Positions 26,147-34,887 are shown, numbered from the stretch's first letter. The stretch is 64,000 bases of DNA from Candidatus Gastranaerophilales bacterium (GCA_900770525.1 CAAHDT010000005.1:1-64000), one strand, 5' to 3'. Notes: generated by a model from the letters alone, not told the origin. A program made the numbers and translations.

Positions 26147-26171
26147 ACTTGATAAAACTTACACAAAGAGC
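26147..26171 (+). promoter_or_regulatory. Shared element ACTTGA-N13-AAGAGC, copy 4
   Basis: Exact motif, followed by GATGAATG as in copy 1, only 12 bp before the recombinase ATG. If TTGATA is a -35 and GATGAA a weak -10, transcription would begin at or next to the start codon. Confidence 0.6.
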
Positions 26172-26183
26172 GATGAATGTGGT

Positions 26184-27767
26184 ATGACAAGAATTTTTAA
26201 ATGTGCGATTTATACTAGAAAATCGTCCGAAGAAGGACTTGAACAAGATTTCAACTCTCTTGATGCTCAACGAGAAGCCTGCGAAGCTTATATTAAATCT
26301 CAAAAACATGAAGGTTGGGAATTGATAGAAAAACAATACAATGATGGAGGCTTCTCTGGAGGAACGATGAATCGCCCAGCATTCCAAGATTTGCTCCAAG
26401 ATGTTGAAAATGGTAAAGTGGATATTGTAGTAGTTTATAAAGTTGATAGACTAACAAGATCATTAATGGATTTTTCAAAAATTGTAGATATTTTTGATAA
26501 ACATGAAACGTCTTTTGTATCCATAACTCAACAATTTAATACAACAACTTCAATGGGACGATTAACTTTAAATATACTATTATCATTTGCACAATTTGAA
26601 AGAGAAGTTACCGGAGAAAGAATTAGAGATAAATTTGCAGCTTCAAAGAAAAAAGGAATGTGGATAAATGGAATGCCACCAATGGGATATGTAAAAAAAG
26701 ATGGGAAACTAGAAATTAAACAATCAGAAGTTAAAATAGTTAAGCTCATTTTTTATAAATATTTAGAAATAGGTAACGTTCCAGATTTAGTTAAATATCT
26801 GAAAGAAAATAATATTAATACAAGAAGTGGTAAAAATTTTTACAAAGGTCATTTATATCGAATACTTCAAAATAAAGCTTATATCGGGAAAATTGTTCAT
26901 AAAAATAATATTTATGAAGGACTTCAAAAACCGATAATTGATTTGGATATTTTCGAAAAAACACAAAATCTTTTGGCTCAAAATGCATTAAATCGAAAAA
27001 ATGCTACAAATGCTCAAAGTGGTTCTTTATTAAAAGGTAAGCTTTTTGATGATAAAAATAATTATATGTCTCCAACACATAGTACAAAAAATGGAAAACG
27101 CTATCGATATTATATAAGTCAAGCTCAAATTCAAAATAGATTACAAGACCTAGGTTCTATAACTAAAATTTCAGCAGGTGAGATTGAAAATTTTGTAATA
27201 AGCAAAATTAAAGAAATTGTTCTTGATAAAAAACTTTTGCAGAAGTTATTTGCAGATTATTCAATAGATCAACAAAAGATAATTTATGAACAAAATTCAG
27301 AAAAACTTATTGATACAACTTTTATAAGACACGTAATTATTAAAGTAATAATATCCAAAGAAAATATTTTAATAACTACATCGAAAACTCTGCTATCCGA
27401 AGCTATTAAATATTTGATTTTTAAATCCAACCTCCCTGTTGAACAAAATTATGATAAAACTTCCGAAATAGATTATGAGTATAAAATCCGAATAAGTTCT
27501 ACTACTAAAAATGGAAGTAAAGTAATAATCGGCGATGTAAATAAAAGAGAAGTTAATAAATTCTTACTAGAAGCGATTGTAAAAAGTTTTTATTATCACA
27601 AGCTAATGTTTGAAAATAAATTAACCTCAGAACAAAAAGCAAATACACATATTTATAGGTTAATGAAACTTCGATTTTTACCCAAAGAAATAATTGAAGC
27701 AATTTTGACAGGAACGCAAGAACAAGATCTAACTATAGATAAATTATATAAATACCTTAAAACGTAG
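26184..27767 (+). CDS. Large serine recombinase
   Basis: A 527-residue recombinase that probably integrates and excises the surrounding element. The N-terminal resolvase domain has the nucleophile in Y-T-R-K-S-S-E-E-G (Ser14), D-A-Q-R-E-A-C and V-V-V-Y-K-V-D-R-L-T-R, then Q-F-E-R-E-V-T-G-E-R-I-R-D-K. The recombinase domain follows from ~160 (G-M-P-P-M-G-Y). The zinc-ribbon region has lost its cysteines (K-L-F-D-D-K-N-N-Y-M-S-P-T-H-S), the form typical of recombinases that accompany DUF2924. Its long C-terminal tail is helical. No Shine-Dalgarno is seen. att sites not identified. Confidence 0.9.
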   Translation: MTRIFKCAIYTRKSSEEGLEQDFNSLDAQREACEAYIKSQKHEGWELIEKQYNDGGFSGGTMNRPAFQDLLQDVENGKVDIVVVYKVDRLTRSLMDFSKIVDIFDKHETSFVSITQQFNTTTSMGRLTLNILLSFAQFEREVTGERIRDKFAASKKKGMWINGMPPMGYVKKDGKLEIKQSEVKIVKLIFYKYLEIGNVPDLVKYLKENNINTRSGKNFYKGHLYRILQNKAYIGKIVHKNNIYEGLQKPIIDLDIFEKTQNLLAQNALNRKNATNAQSGSLLKGKLFDDKNNYMSPTHSTKNGKRYRYYISQAQIQNRLQDLGSITKISAGEIENFVISKIKEIVLDKKLLQKLFADYSIDQQKIIYEQNSEKLIDTTFIRHVIIKVIISKENILITTSKTLLSEAIKYLIFKSNLPVEQNYDKTSEIDYEYKIRISSTTKNGSKVIIGDVNKREVNKFLLEAIVKSFYYHKLMFENKLTSEQKANTHIYRLMKLRFLPKEIIEAILTGTQEQDLTIDKLYKYLKT

Positions 27768-27819
27768 CACCAATACTGACGGATATATAATCTAAAGTAA
27801 AATCAGAAAGGATAAAAAT

Positions 27820-28419
27820 ATGAAAGATTTAAAAATTAAAGTTATCGGCATTGGTAGCGGCGGACAAGATGCTGTCGATTATTTATATTTAAATAATAAG
27901 TGTAAAAATATTGATTTTATTGTAATAAATTCAGACGAAAGAATTTTAAAAGAAGCCAAAACAAGTAATAAATACCTATTATCCGAAGGAAATTATAGTA
28001 ACGAAAATGAATCCACAGGGTGCGGAGGGAATCCTAAAATCGGGAAGAAAAATGCCTTAATTCATATAAACCAAATTTTGAAACTTACCCAAAATTCAGA
28101 TATTATCTTTCTTATTTCCTGCTTTGGCGGAGGTTGTGGAACTGGAGCTACACCTGTAATTGCAGAAAAATTAAAAATTGCAGGGATAAAAACAATAGCG
28201 ATAATTACAAAACCATTTAAGTGGGAAGGTCAAAAAAGAGCCATTCAAGCAGAAAATGGAATAGAAAATTTGCAACAATTTGTTGATAAAACAGTAGTTA
28301 TTGAAAATCAAACTCTCTGTAAATCAGTTCCCGAAGATACAACAACTAAATCCGCATTTAATTATGTAAATCAAAAAATTGCAAAAAACTTATATAAAGA
28401 AATTAGTAATTTTTATTGA
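27820..28419 (+). CDS. Stand-alone FtsZ GTPase-domain protein (mini-FtsZ 2)
   Basis: A 199-residue protein closer to true FtsZ than mini-FtsZ 1. It shows I-K-V-I-G-I-G-S-G-G (T1), F-I-V-I-N-S-D (T2), G-C-G-G-N-P-K-I-G-K-K, the signature F-G-G-G-C-G-T-G-A-T-P-V-I-A and I-T-K-P-F-K-W-E-G-Q-K-R. It stops shortly after the GTPase core, so the C-terminal domain, T7 loop and the tail that binds FtsA/ZipA are missing. It could co-polymerise with or poison host FtsZ, or act in element segregation. AAAGGA precedes the ATG. Last intact gene of the island, 52 bp after the recombinase. Confidence 0.82.
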   Translation: MKDLKIKVIGIGSGGQDAVDYLYLNNKCKNIDFIVINSDERILKEAKTSNKYLLSEGNYSNENESTGCGGNPKIGKKNALIHINQILKLTQNSDIIFLISCFGGGCGTGATPVIAEKLKIAGIKTIAIITKPFKWEGQKRAIQAENGIENLQQFVDKTVVIENQTLCKSVPEDTTTKSAFNYVNQKIAKNLYKEISNFY

Positions 28420-28437
28420 GGAATAATTTGCGGAGAA

Positions 28438-28704
28438 TTACTCATAATAATCTTCAAGAATTGCCATTATTGCATTTTCAATAATTTCTCTTGCTGCTTT
28501 TGAATTATCTCTATCATACGTGTTTCTATATTTTTCTTGTATATCCGAAGGTACATTTGGGAAATTTGAATTTTCTCTCATTAAAATAATTGGCTTTTTG
28601 AGGTGATGTGCAATACCTAACTCATACATAACATTTGGATTAGCATCACAAAAAATATCCTTATCCCCATTTTTTCGTTGACAAGGCGAAATTTCTTTTT
28701 GCAA
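28438..28704 (-). pseudogene. C-terminal fragment of a TIR/deoxyribosyltransferase-like protein
   Basis: About 88 residues with N-P-N-V-M-Y-E-L-G-I-A-H and K-P-I-I-L-M, a motif of TIR-like and nucleoside-2-deoxyribosyltransferase-like domains found in defence sensors. The preceding ~100 residues of the fold are missing. The frame opens only with TTG and runs into stops upstream. It converges on mini-FtsZ 2 and appears to be a truncated leftover at the right edge of the island. The ~215 bp from here to the ABC permease stop contain nothing else recognisable. Confidence 0.65.
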
Positions 28705-28919
28705 TAAAAATTGAACAGTCTTCTATTTTTCACACAATATCATCCATTAAATCAATATTATAAAAATTTTTTATAGCAAGTGAAATAACATACATGTAAA
28801 AGGTTACATGGTGTGATTATTTAGGTCAGATGGATTGACTATTTCAGGCAAAAAACATTCTTGTTTTAAAATAAATTTAGTTGAATTGTACAAAAACATT
28901 TACAATTTCAATGTTATTT

Positions 28920-30119
28920 TTATTCTATTTCAGATTTTATTTTCTTCATTGTATAGCAAGCGGCTACAAAATATAGGCAGCATAAACCTAATAATATCCA
29001 AAAATCTTTTTGAACTTGACAAAAACTTGCACCCATTTGATTTATTTTTACGAGTCCGTCTGCGGCAGTTTCAAACGGAATAAATTTTGATAGGACATTC
29101 AATACTGTGGGGATTGATTCTCTCGGCCAAACAAACCCTGGTAAAAATATTAAAGGTACAGACGATACTATCATTATAAAAAATGAAATTTCACGTTTTT
29201 TGCAGAAATATACTAAACTTATTCCTAAAAAAGCACTTGCAAACAAAAACGGAACCAGTATCAAAAACATTGGGATAAGATTATATGTCATATCATAAGT
29301 TACAAACGTAGGGAATATCAGGAAAAATATCAGCGCATAAATGAAATACAATAAAACATAGGCTAAACTTTTTCCTATAACAATTTCAATAGGATTATTT
29401 GAATAAGGATTGATTGCGTTGAGTTTTGTAAGTTTCCAGTTTCCGTTTTCTCCTCTTTCTTTAAATCCGCTAATTCGTTCACGCAAAGTTGCATTGAGCA
29501 TACTAACCCCAATTAACATTGTTTGCTGCAAAATCATAATCAAAATCAAGGGATAAATATAGTTTTGATAACTTCCAATCGGATTATAAAGCGGATTTTG
29601 GACAAATTCTACAGGATTTACCAGAGATTTTGCAACTTCTTTCGGGGTCCCTTTTTTCATCAATGTTCCGACTTCAATTTTCGCTCCGGTTTCACCCGCA
29701 ACAGTTGCAACTGCTGTTGCAATATTTTTGTATATTATTAAATATGCACTATCAGTATAAGACGATACAAAAGACGGATTTCCGCGTGTTATATCCCGCT
29801 CAAAATCTTTAGGTATAAGTACAAACGCTCTAATCTTATTTTTGTAATACTCCGATTTTGCGTCTTCAATATCTTTTGGGGTTTCAATTACTTCAATATA
29901 CTCGGTCGCATTCAAATCCCGGATAAACTTCTGAGATAAAGAAGTATTATCGTTATCAACGACCCCAATTGGAACATTTCTTAGAGCATTGTTAGCAAAT
30001 GGTATCGTATAAAAAAGACTGTACAGAAAAATTGCTCCGACCATAATCAAGCTACTGCCGGGGTCTTTAAATATTTCAACAAATTCATTTTTTAAAATTT
30101 TTATTATATCTGATACCAT
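28920..30119 (-). CDS. ABC-2 type permease (YhhJ/YbhR-like), distal
   Basis: A 399-residue inner-membrane protein: one N-terminal helix, a large extracytoplasmic domain (~45-180) with V-V-D-N-D-N-T-S-L-S-Q-K, then five or six helices containing N-P-I-G-S-Y-Q-N-Y-I-Y-P and F-L-P-G-F-V-W-P-R-E-S-I-P. This is the ABC-2 exporter permease layout. It overlaps the preceding permease by 16 bp, and the pair probably forms a heterodimer. Last gene of the TolC-HlyD-permease operon. No ATP-binding subunit is encoded in the operon or next to it. Confidence 0.9.
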   Translation of the reverse strand: MVSDIIKILKNEFVEIFKDPGSSLIMVGAIFLYSLFYTIPFANNALRNVPIGVVDNDNTSLSQKFIRDLNATEYIEVIETPKDIEDAKSEYYKNKIRAFVLIPKDFERDITRGNPSFVSSYTDSAYLIIYKNIATAVATVAGETGAKIEVGTLMKKGTPKEVAKSLVNPVEFVQNPLYNPIGSYQNYIYPLILIMILQQTMLIGVSMLNATLRERISGFKERGENGNWKLTKLNAINPYSNNPIEIVIGKSLAYVLLYFIYALIFFLIFPTFVTYDMTYNLIPMFLILVPFLFASAFLGISLVYFCKKREISFFIMIVSSVPLIFLPGFVWPRESIPTVLNVLSKFIPFETAADGLVKINQMGASFCQVQKDFWILLGLCCLYFVAACYTMKKIKSEIE

Positions 30120-31270
30120 AAATCCTCGTTATTAGCGTGTTTTTTTAATAGAGGTACAAACATTGTACCCAGTAATCCTATTGCCATTATCCAAAATAAA
30201 TATATTAAATCATATTTTGGCATAAATCCTTTCATCGCTTGATCAATAAGCAGGTTTACATAAGGTCTTACCGGTAATAATGAACTGTAAAATCTTGCAA
30301 ACAAAGGCATTCCCATGTTAGGGAAAGTCATTCCTGCAAGGCTAAATCCTAAAGATGTATAAAATGCGCCGACACTCATTGCAAAACGTAAGTTTGAAAG
30401 CACTGCAACAAAAGCCAAACCCATAAGTTGATAAGCTAAAAGAAAAATGCCACTTGAAAAAATTGTAAATAAAATATTCCCCTCAAACGGGGCACCATAA
30501 ATTATTACATAGCCACTATAGACAATAAACATTTGTATCAAAAGTACAATAAGATATACTGAAAGTTTACCAAAAGCTGCGCTAATTATTGAATTATCAG
30601 CCTCTTTTAGCCATTCTTTTGTTGTTCCCTCTTTAAATTCAATGCCAAGTGTCCAAACTGCAAGTAATACCGCAAAAATTTGGAACACATGTGCAACAGC
30701 TGCGTAAGATAAAAAGTATGAGTAGTTCAAATAAGGATTTGATTTGATTTTTTCATCAACTCTTATCAAATTTATTTTAGAAAGTGTCGGATCTTTTGCT
30801 AGTCCTTTTTTCATTCGTATTTGCGCATCAACGGATTTTGTTAATGTCATAACCGTACTTTGTATATCTTTTGTAATAATACTTCCGATTAAAATCATTT
30901 GATTATTGTAATAGTAAACAATTTGCGGAGTATTATTTCTGTTTAAATCTTTTTTGAAATCTTTAGGATAAACAATAATTGCATAAACTTTACCTTCTTT
31001 TATCAAGTCGTATCCTTGATTATAATTCTCAACTTTATAACGAACTTTAGCAGATGGCGTTGAATCAATTGCCCTTGTTATTGTTCTTGTAATATCACTG
31101 TTATCTAAATCCAGAACCGCAATCGGTAAGTTTCTAGGAATTCCTGCGCTAAATGTCCAAATTACAACAATCGAAAAAACTATCGGTGCAATAAATAACA
31201 TCACCATTAAAAATTTATTGGATTTAATCTTTGATATTTCACGTTTTATGGTGTTAATAAAACTGTTCAT
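30104..31270 (-). CDS. ABC-2 type permease, proximal
   Basis: A 388-residue paralogue of the next gene: N-terminal helix, extracytoplasmic domain (P-I-A-V-L-D-L-D-N-S-D), a segment with L-N-Y-S-Y-F-L-S-Y, and a C-terminal helix bundle with G-M-T-F-P and M-P-L-F-A-R-F-Y-S-S-L-L-P-V-R-P-Y. It lies 3 bp after the HlyD-type adaptor. With the adaptor and TolC it should span both membranes and export drugs or lipidic compounds. Energy coupling would need an ATPase from elsewhere. Confidence 0.9.
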   Translation of the reverse strand: MNSFINTIKREISKIKSNKFLMVMLFIAPIVFSIVVIWTFSAGIPRNLPIAVLDLDNSDITRTITRAIDSTPSAKVRYKVENYNQGYDLIKEGKVYAIIVYPKDFKKDLNRNNTPQIVYYYNNQMILIGSIITKDIQSTVMTLTKSVDAQIRMKKGLAKDPTLSKINLIRVDEKIKSNPYLNYSYFLSYAAVAHVFQIFAVLLAVWTLGIEFKEGTTKEWLKEADNSIISAAFGKLSVYLIVLLIQMFIVYSGYVIIYGAPFEGNILFTIFSSGIFLLAYQLMGLAFVAVLSNLRFAMSVGAFYTSLGFSLAGMTFPNMGMPLFARFYSSLLPVRPYVNLLIDQAMKGFMPKYDLIYLFWIMAIGLLGTMFVPLLKKHANNEDLWYQI

Positions 31271-31273
31271 AAA

Positions 31274-32251
31274 CTATTTGCCTATTTTGTTGTAATCCGT
31301 TATAACACTCATTCCAGCCCTTAAATCAGGATTTTTTTCAAGCGGTTTTGCATGAATTTCAAAAGTTTTCAAATCAAAATCCCCACGAATTTTTGTTGCC
31401 CGCCATGTTGCAAAATTTCCCATTGCAGAGATAAAATTAACTTTTACTTTTATCGGTTTTTTACCTAATGCCGGAACTGTAGCATCAAAAACCGTTCCCA
31501 TCTTGAATTTTGGCAATAAATCTTCTCGTAAATTAAACACAACCCAATTATCATCTGCATCAACGACTGTAATAATCGTATATCCGGAGCCGACAAGTTC
31601 GCCTTCTTCAACAGAAATTTCCGTTACCTGTCCTGAAATTGGAGAAATAATTTTATTCTCATCTAAGTATGATTGAACTTCAATATTTGAACCTTGAGCT
31701 TGTTTTACACCCGCTGAGGCAATAAGTTTATCTTCATATCTTGAACCGTTTTCAAGCATTTGATAGTTATTTTGTGCAATCAAAACAGCCTGTTTTGCAT
31801 TGTTGAATTGAGTATAAGCCTCATCTGCTTTTTGGTTTGAAATAACACCTTCTTTGTTTAAGTTATGTAATCTGTTATATGTTTTTTGTGCAAGTTCCAG
31901 GTCCGATTGAGCCTTGTGCAGAGCATTCAATGCCATTGCTTTTTGCTCGTTCCTTGCTCCGTTTAAAACTTCCAATCGCTTAGATTCTGCAAGCTCTAAA
32001 GCCGCATTTGCCTGAACCTTTTTAGCTTCAATATCAGGAGTATCAAGCGTAATCAAAACCTGCCCCGCCTTAACTGTGTCACCTTCTTTTACATTGATTG
32101 TTTTTACCCGACCTGTAATTTTTGAGGATAAATCAACACTTTTTGTATCAACTTCTCCTTGAATAATCAATTGATGGTTCTTTTTGACAACAACAACTGT
32201 TAAACAGGTCATTAAAATTATTCCAATTATAATAAGTGCATATTTTTTCAT
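31274..32251 (-). CDS. HlyD-family membrane fusion protein
   Basis: A 325-residue periplasmic adaptor. An N-terminal anchor helix (residues ~4-21) is followed by a biotinyl-lipoyl half-motif (G-R-V-K-T-I-N-V-K-E-G-D-T-V-K-A-G-Q-V), a long coiled-coil hairpin (~75-180), the second lipoyl half (I-S-P-I-S-G-Q-V-T-E-I-S-V-E-E-G-E-L-V) and a beta-barrel domain. It links the two permeases to the TolC protein encoded just upstream, 3 bp apart. Confidence 0.92.
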   Translation of the reverse strand: MKKYALIIIGIILMTCLTVVVVKKNHQLIIQGEVDTKSVDLSSKITGRVKTINVKEGDTVKAGQVLITLDTPDIEAKKVQANAALELAESKRLEVLNGARNEQKAMALNALHKAQSDLELAQKTYNRLHNLNKEGVISNQKADEAYTQFNNAKQAVLIAQNNYQMLENGSRYEDKLIASAGVKQAQGSNIEVQSYLDENKIISPISGQVTEISVEEGELVGSGYTIITVVDADDNWVVFNLREDLLPKFKMGTVFDATVPALGKKPIKVKVNFISAMGNFATWRATKIRGDFDLKTFEIHAKPLEKNPDLRAGMSVITDYNKIGK

Positions 32252-32254
32252 ATT

Positions 32255-33637
32255 CTATAATTTCTCCTCTGTGGAATTTTTTATATATTCTAAAATTTCA
32301 TCACTGTGACCAATATTTGATAAGATTTCAGCCAGTTTTAAGTCATAATTATAAAGTGCGCTTAATCTTTGAATTTTTATCCCCGCAAGAGTTGTTTTAG
32401 CATCAATTACGCTTAATGATGTGCCGTAACCCTCTTTAAAAGCTAACATTGCACATCTCAAAGATTCTTTAGCGCTTTCTATTGATTTATCAGTACTTTC
32501 GTATTGCTCTTTAAATTTTTGAAGTTCATTATAGTTTTTTACAACAAGACTTTCAACATCGTTTTTTGCGGCAATTGTGGCATATTTAACTTCTTGCCTT
32601 GTAGCATCTGCAGCTTTTAAGTCGTTATATCTTGAAAATCCGTCGAATAACAATAAATTCACCCCCGCACCGACTCCGAACCTCGGCAACTGGGTTGCTA
32701 AATTGCTTTGAGCAGCAACATCATAAGCAAATAATGACACTGTTGGAGAATAATTTGCAACATTTGCCCTGTAATTTGCCTGTGCCAACCTCTTTTGAAC
32801 CTCAGTTTGTTTAAAATTCGGGTTATTTTTAACTGCCTCTTGTTTTAATTCTTCAAGAGTTGGCAACTCTTTATTTGTTATAAAAAGTCCTGAATGCGGT
32901 GTTATTGAAACATTTGCCAAATCAATATCATCAGCTTTTATAAGATTTTTTAACCCCTCTTCAATAATTGATACATCCTTTAGAGAAGTTTCATAATCTT
33001 TTTTGGCTTGCCTGTATGCAACTTCAGCGTGTAATCTTTCTGATTTTGGGATTAAGCCCTCTTTTTCCATTTTCTTGGCATCATCAAGATGTTCTTCTGT
33101 GGTATCAAGCACATTTTTTCTAACTTCAACTACATCAAGTGCAAATTTAAGCCCGTAATAATTTTGGATTAATTTTGTAGTTAAATCACTTGATAAAGCT
33201 TGATATTTCAAATCCGCACCCAATAATTCCGCACGAGCTTTAGAGTTTAGAGCAAGAATTTTCCCACCAGTGAATATATTCCAAACAGCATTAAATCCAA
33301 ATACACCCAGATTTTTGTCTTGAATAGTTAAATTCGGAATAGCAACATTTGAACCATTCAAATTAATTGAAGACACTTCGGTTTTAATATCTTTATCAAA
33401 ATGAACAAATGTAGCATTCATCCCTATTTTAGGCAAAAACTCTCCCATTGCGGAATTCTTTTTGTATTTTTTTGCCTTCACGTCTTCAATCATAGCCTTA
33501 ATAGAATTATTGTTGTTAAACATTAGCTCATACGCTGTCGGGAAGTCAATATCGTAAGATTCAGCAACTTTATTAGAAGCCAATGCAGTATTTATTGTGA
33601 GAAGAGTGATAATCAGGGATAAAAGAATCTTTTTCAT
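32255..33637 (-). CDS. TolC-family outer-membrane efflux protein
   Basis: A 460-residue protein with a signal peptide (K-K-I-L-L-S-L-I-I-T-L-L-T-I-N-T-A-L-A-S). Two internally repeated halves form the TolC coiled-coil channel; F-N-A-V-W-N-I-F-T-G-G-K and G-V-N-L-L-L-F-D-G-F-S-R are the paired equatorial/barrel motifs. First gene of the export operon, with GAGGT before the ATG. Divergent from marR-type regulator 33727, with a 20-bp palindrome between, so probably repressed by it. Confidence 0.92.
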   Translation of the reverse strand: MKKILLSLIITLLTINTALASNKVAESYDIDFPTAYELMFNNNNSIKAMIEDVKAKKYKKNSAMGEFLPKIGMNATFVHFDKDIKTEVSSINLNGSNVAIPNLTIQDKNLGVFGFNAVWNIFTGGKILALNSKARAELLGADLKYQALSSDLTTKLIQNYYGLKFALDVVEVRKNVLDTTEEHLDDAKKMEKEGLIPKSERLHAEVAYRQAKKDYETSLKDVSIIEEGLKNLIKADDIDLANVSITPHSGLFITNKELPTLEELKQEAVKNNPNFKQTEVQKRLAQANYRANVANYSPTVSLFAYDVAAQSNLATQLPRFGVGAGVNLLLFDGFSRYNDLKAADATRQEVKYATIAAKNDVESLVVKNYNELQKFKEQYESTDKSIESAKESLRCAMLAFKEGYGTSLSVIDAKTTLAGIKIQRLSALYNYDLKLAEILSNIGHSDEILEYIKNSTEEKL

Positions 33638-33656
33638 AGAAATACCTCAAACTTTA

Positions 33657-33676
33657 TGTGTTGACATGTCAACACA
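33657..33676. promoter_or_regulatory. MarR operator, perfect 20-bp palindrome
   Basis: TGTGTTGACATGTCAACACA reads the same on both strands. It directly abuts the -35 box of the divergent regulator gene and lies 20 bp before the tolC-like start, well placed to repress both. A near-identical palindrome guards the second efflux locus at 37095. Confidence 0.85.
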
Positions 33677-33705
33677 TTGACATTATAACATATATAATTT
33701 ATAAT
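33677..33705 (+). promoter_or_regulatory. Consensus sigma-70-type promoter of the marR-like gene
   Basis: TTGACA (33677-33682), 17-base spacer, TATAAT (33700-33705), a perfect match in both boxes. The start codon is 21 bp downstream with GAGGG/AAGG as ribosome site. Confidence 0.85.
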
Positions 33706-33726
33706 GCAAGATGAGGGTAAGGAATT

Positions 33727-34194
33727 ATGAAAAATTTTAAATCTAATCATTATATTGATACAACAATATATTTAGTAGAAACAATCTTGAAGAATTTAAA
33801 AACAAAACTCAGGAAAAAGATTGATGAACTTGGTATAGGTATAACAAGCGAACAGTTTGTAGTGCTGGACACGATTTGTTGTGAAGGAAATATGTATCAA
33901 GAGAAATTATCCTCAATACTAATGAAAGATAAATCAAATATGACAAGAATTTTAAAAATTCTTGTTCAGAAAGATTTGATAACAAAATCACCTCAAAAAA
34001 TTAATAATAAATTGGCTTATAAACTTGATATTACAGATGAAGGTAAAAAGCTCCTTAATGAAAATATACCGAAAATAAAAGAATATATAACTGATATTTT
34101 TAAAAATGTATCAGATAAAGAAATTGATACTCTTCATTCTATAAGTAATAAAATTCAAAATGAGCTATACAAGGTTGAGACATCACACTTATAA
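33727..34194 (+). CDS. MarR-family transcriptional regulator (efflux locus 1)
   Basis: A 155-residue winged-helix regulator. The HTH is at ~57-100 (Y-Q-E-K-L-S-S-I-L-M-K-D-K-S-N-M-T-R-I-L-K-I-L), followed by the wing (K-I-N-N-K-L-A-Y-K-L-D-I-T-D-E-G-K-K-L) and dimerising helices at both ends. Paralogous to the regulator at 37126 (G-M-Y-Q-S-Q-I ... M-K-D-R-P-N-I-T-R). Divergent from the TolC/HlyD/permease operon and probably its drug-responsive repressor. Confidence 0.92.
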   Translation: MKNFKSNHYIDTTIYLVETILKNLKTKLRKKIDELGIGITSEQFVVLDTICCEGNMYQEKLSSILMKDKSNMTRILKILVQKDLITKSPQKINNKLAYKLDITDEGKKLLNENIPKIKEYITDIFKNVSDKEIDTLHSISNKIQNELYKVETSHL

Positions 34195-34232
34195 TTTACC
34201 CCAATTGTTAAATATTTTACAATTTGATAAAT

Positions 34233-34267
34233 AAAGTGGCTCGAGTTGAAAGCTCGTGCCACTTTAC
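34233..34267. terminator. Bidirectional terminator
   Basis: Stem AAAGTGGC-TCGAG / CTCGTGCCACTTT (one interruption), between the marR-like gene and the converging transposase remnant. Confidence 0.75.
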
Positions 34268-34273
34268 TATGTT

Positions 34274-34887
34274 TTACCTTAAGCGAATTGCGGTATTATA
34301 TCCGAATTTATTTTGATGAAGTAACAAGGTTAATAAAACTTTTTTCATATCATCAATTAAAATTCCATTATACTCTCCCTGCTTTGTAATTTGGTATTGA
34401 GGGATTAAACTTTCAGTAGTACCTGATTTTTTGTAGGCATTAATATATCTTCTTAATGTTCCGATTGAGATACTTCCTAAAAATTCGTATGCTTTTGGTA
34501 AAAACAATCCTGTATTGTATAAATCCAAGAATTCAAAATCTGCCTCTTTTTGAGTTTCATATTTTTCCTATGTTCAAGAGCAGCTTTAACAATATTTATT
34601 CTATGATTTGCTGTCAACCTTGCTTTATCTGTTACAACAGGGGCTTGATAATTTAGTGGTACGAGTGCTGTTGATTGAGTTTCACATTCTCTTAATTTAG
34701 CCTGTAACTCAGGCTCTAAACTTGAAAACAATATCTCATAGGATGTTCCACCATTGACCTTGACCTCTCTTGAAATATATTTACTTTCAGGTTTATTTCG
34801 TTCAATTCTGATTGAACGAGTGCTTTTTAACCCCTTAGCCTTAGCTATTTCTTTAATATTAATATATTCGTTCTTCATGGTATACAC
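34274..34887 (-). pseudogene. Remnant of a Mu-type transposase gene (N-terminal part, frameshifted)
   Basis: The first frame (start 34887) encodes a Mu-like DNA-binding domain: I-K-E-I-A-K-A-K-G-L-K-S-T-R-S-I-R, then G-G-T-S-Y-E-I-L-F-S-S-L-E-P-E-L-Q. Near 34565, loss of one A in an A-run shifts the frame; the downstream frame continues F-E-F-L-D-L-Y-N-T-G ... S-I-G-T-L-R-R-Y-I-N-A-Y-K and then stops. The DDE catalytic core of a full MuA (~600 residues or more) is absent. Repeated sites in the adjacent 35.04-35.25 kb look like the matching end-binding sites. Confidence 0.75.

Noticed and set aside
28835..29083. Possible small + strand gene near the permease 3' end
   Set aside because: Mostly antisense to the distal permease, no ribosome site, no recognisable motif.
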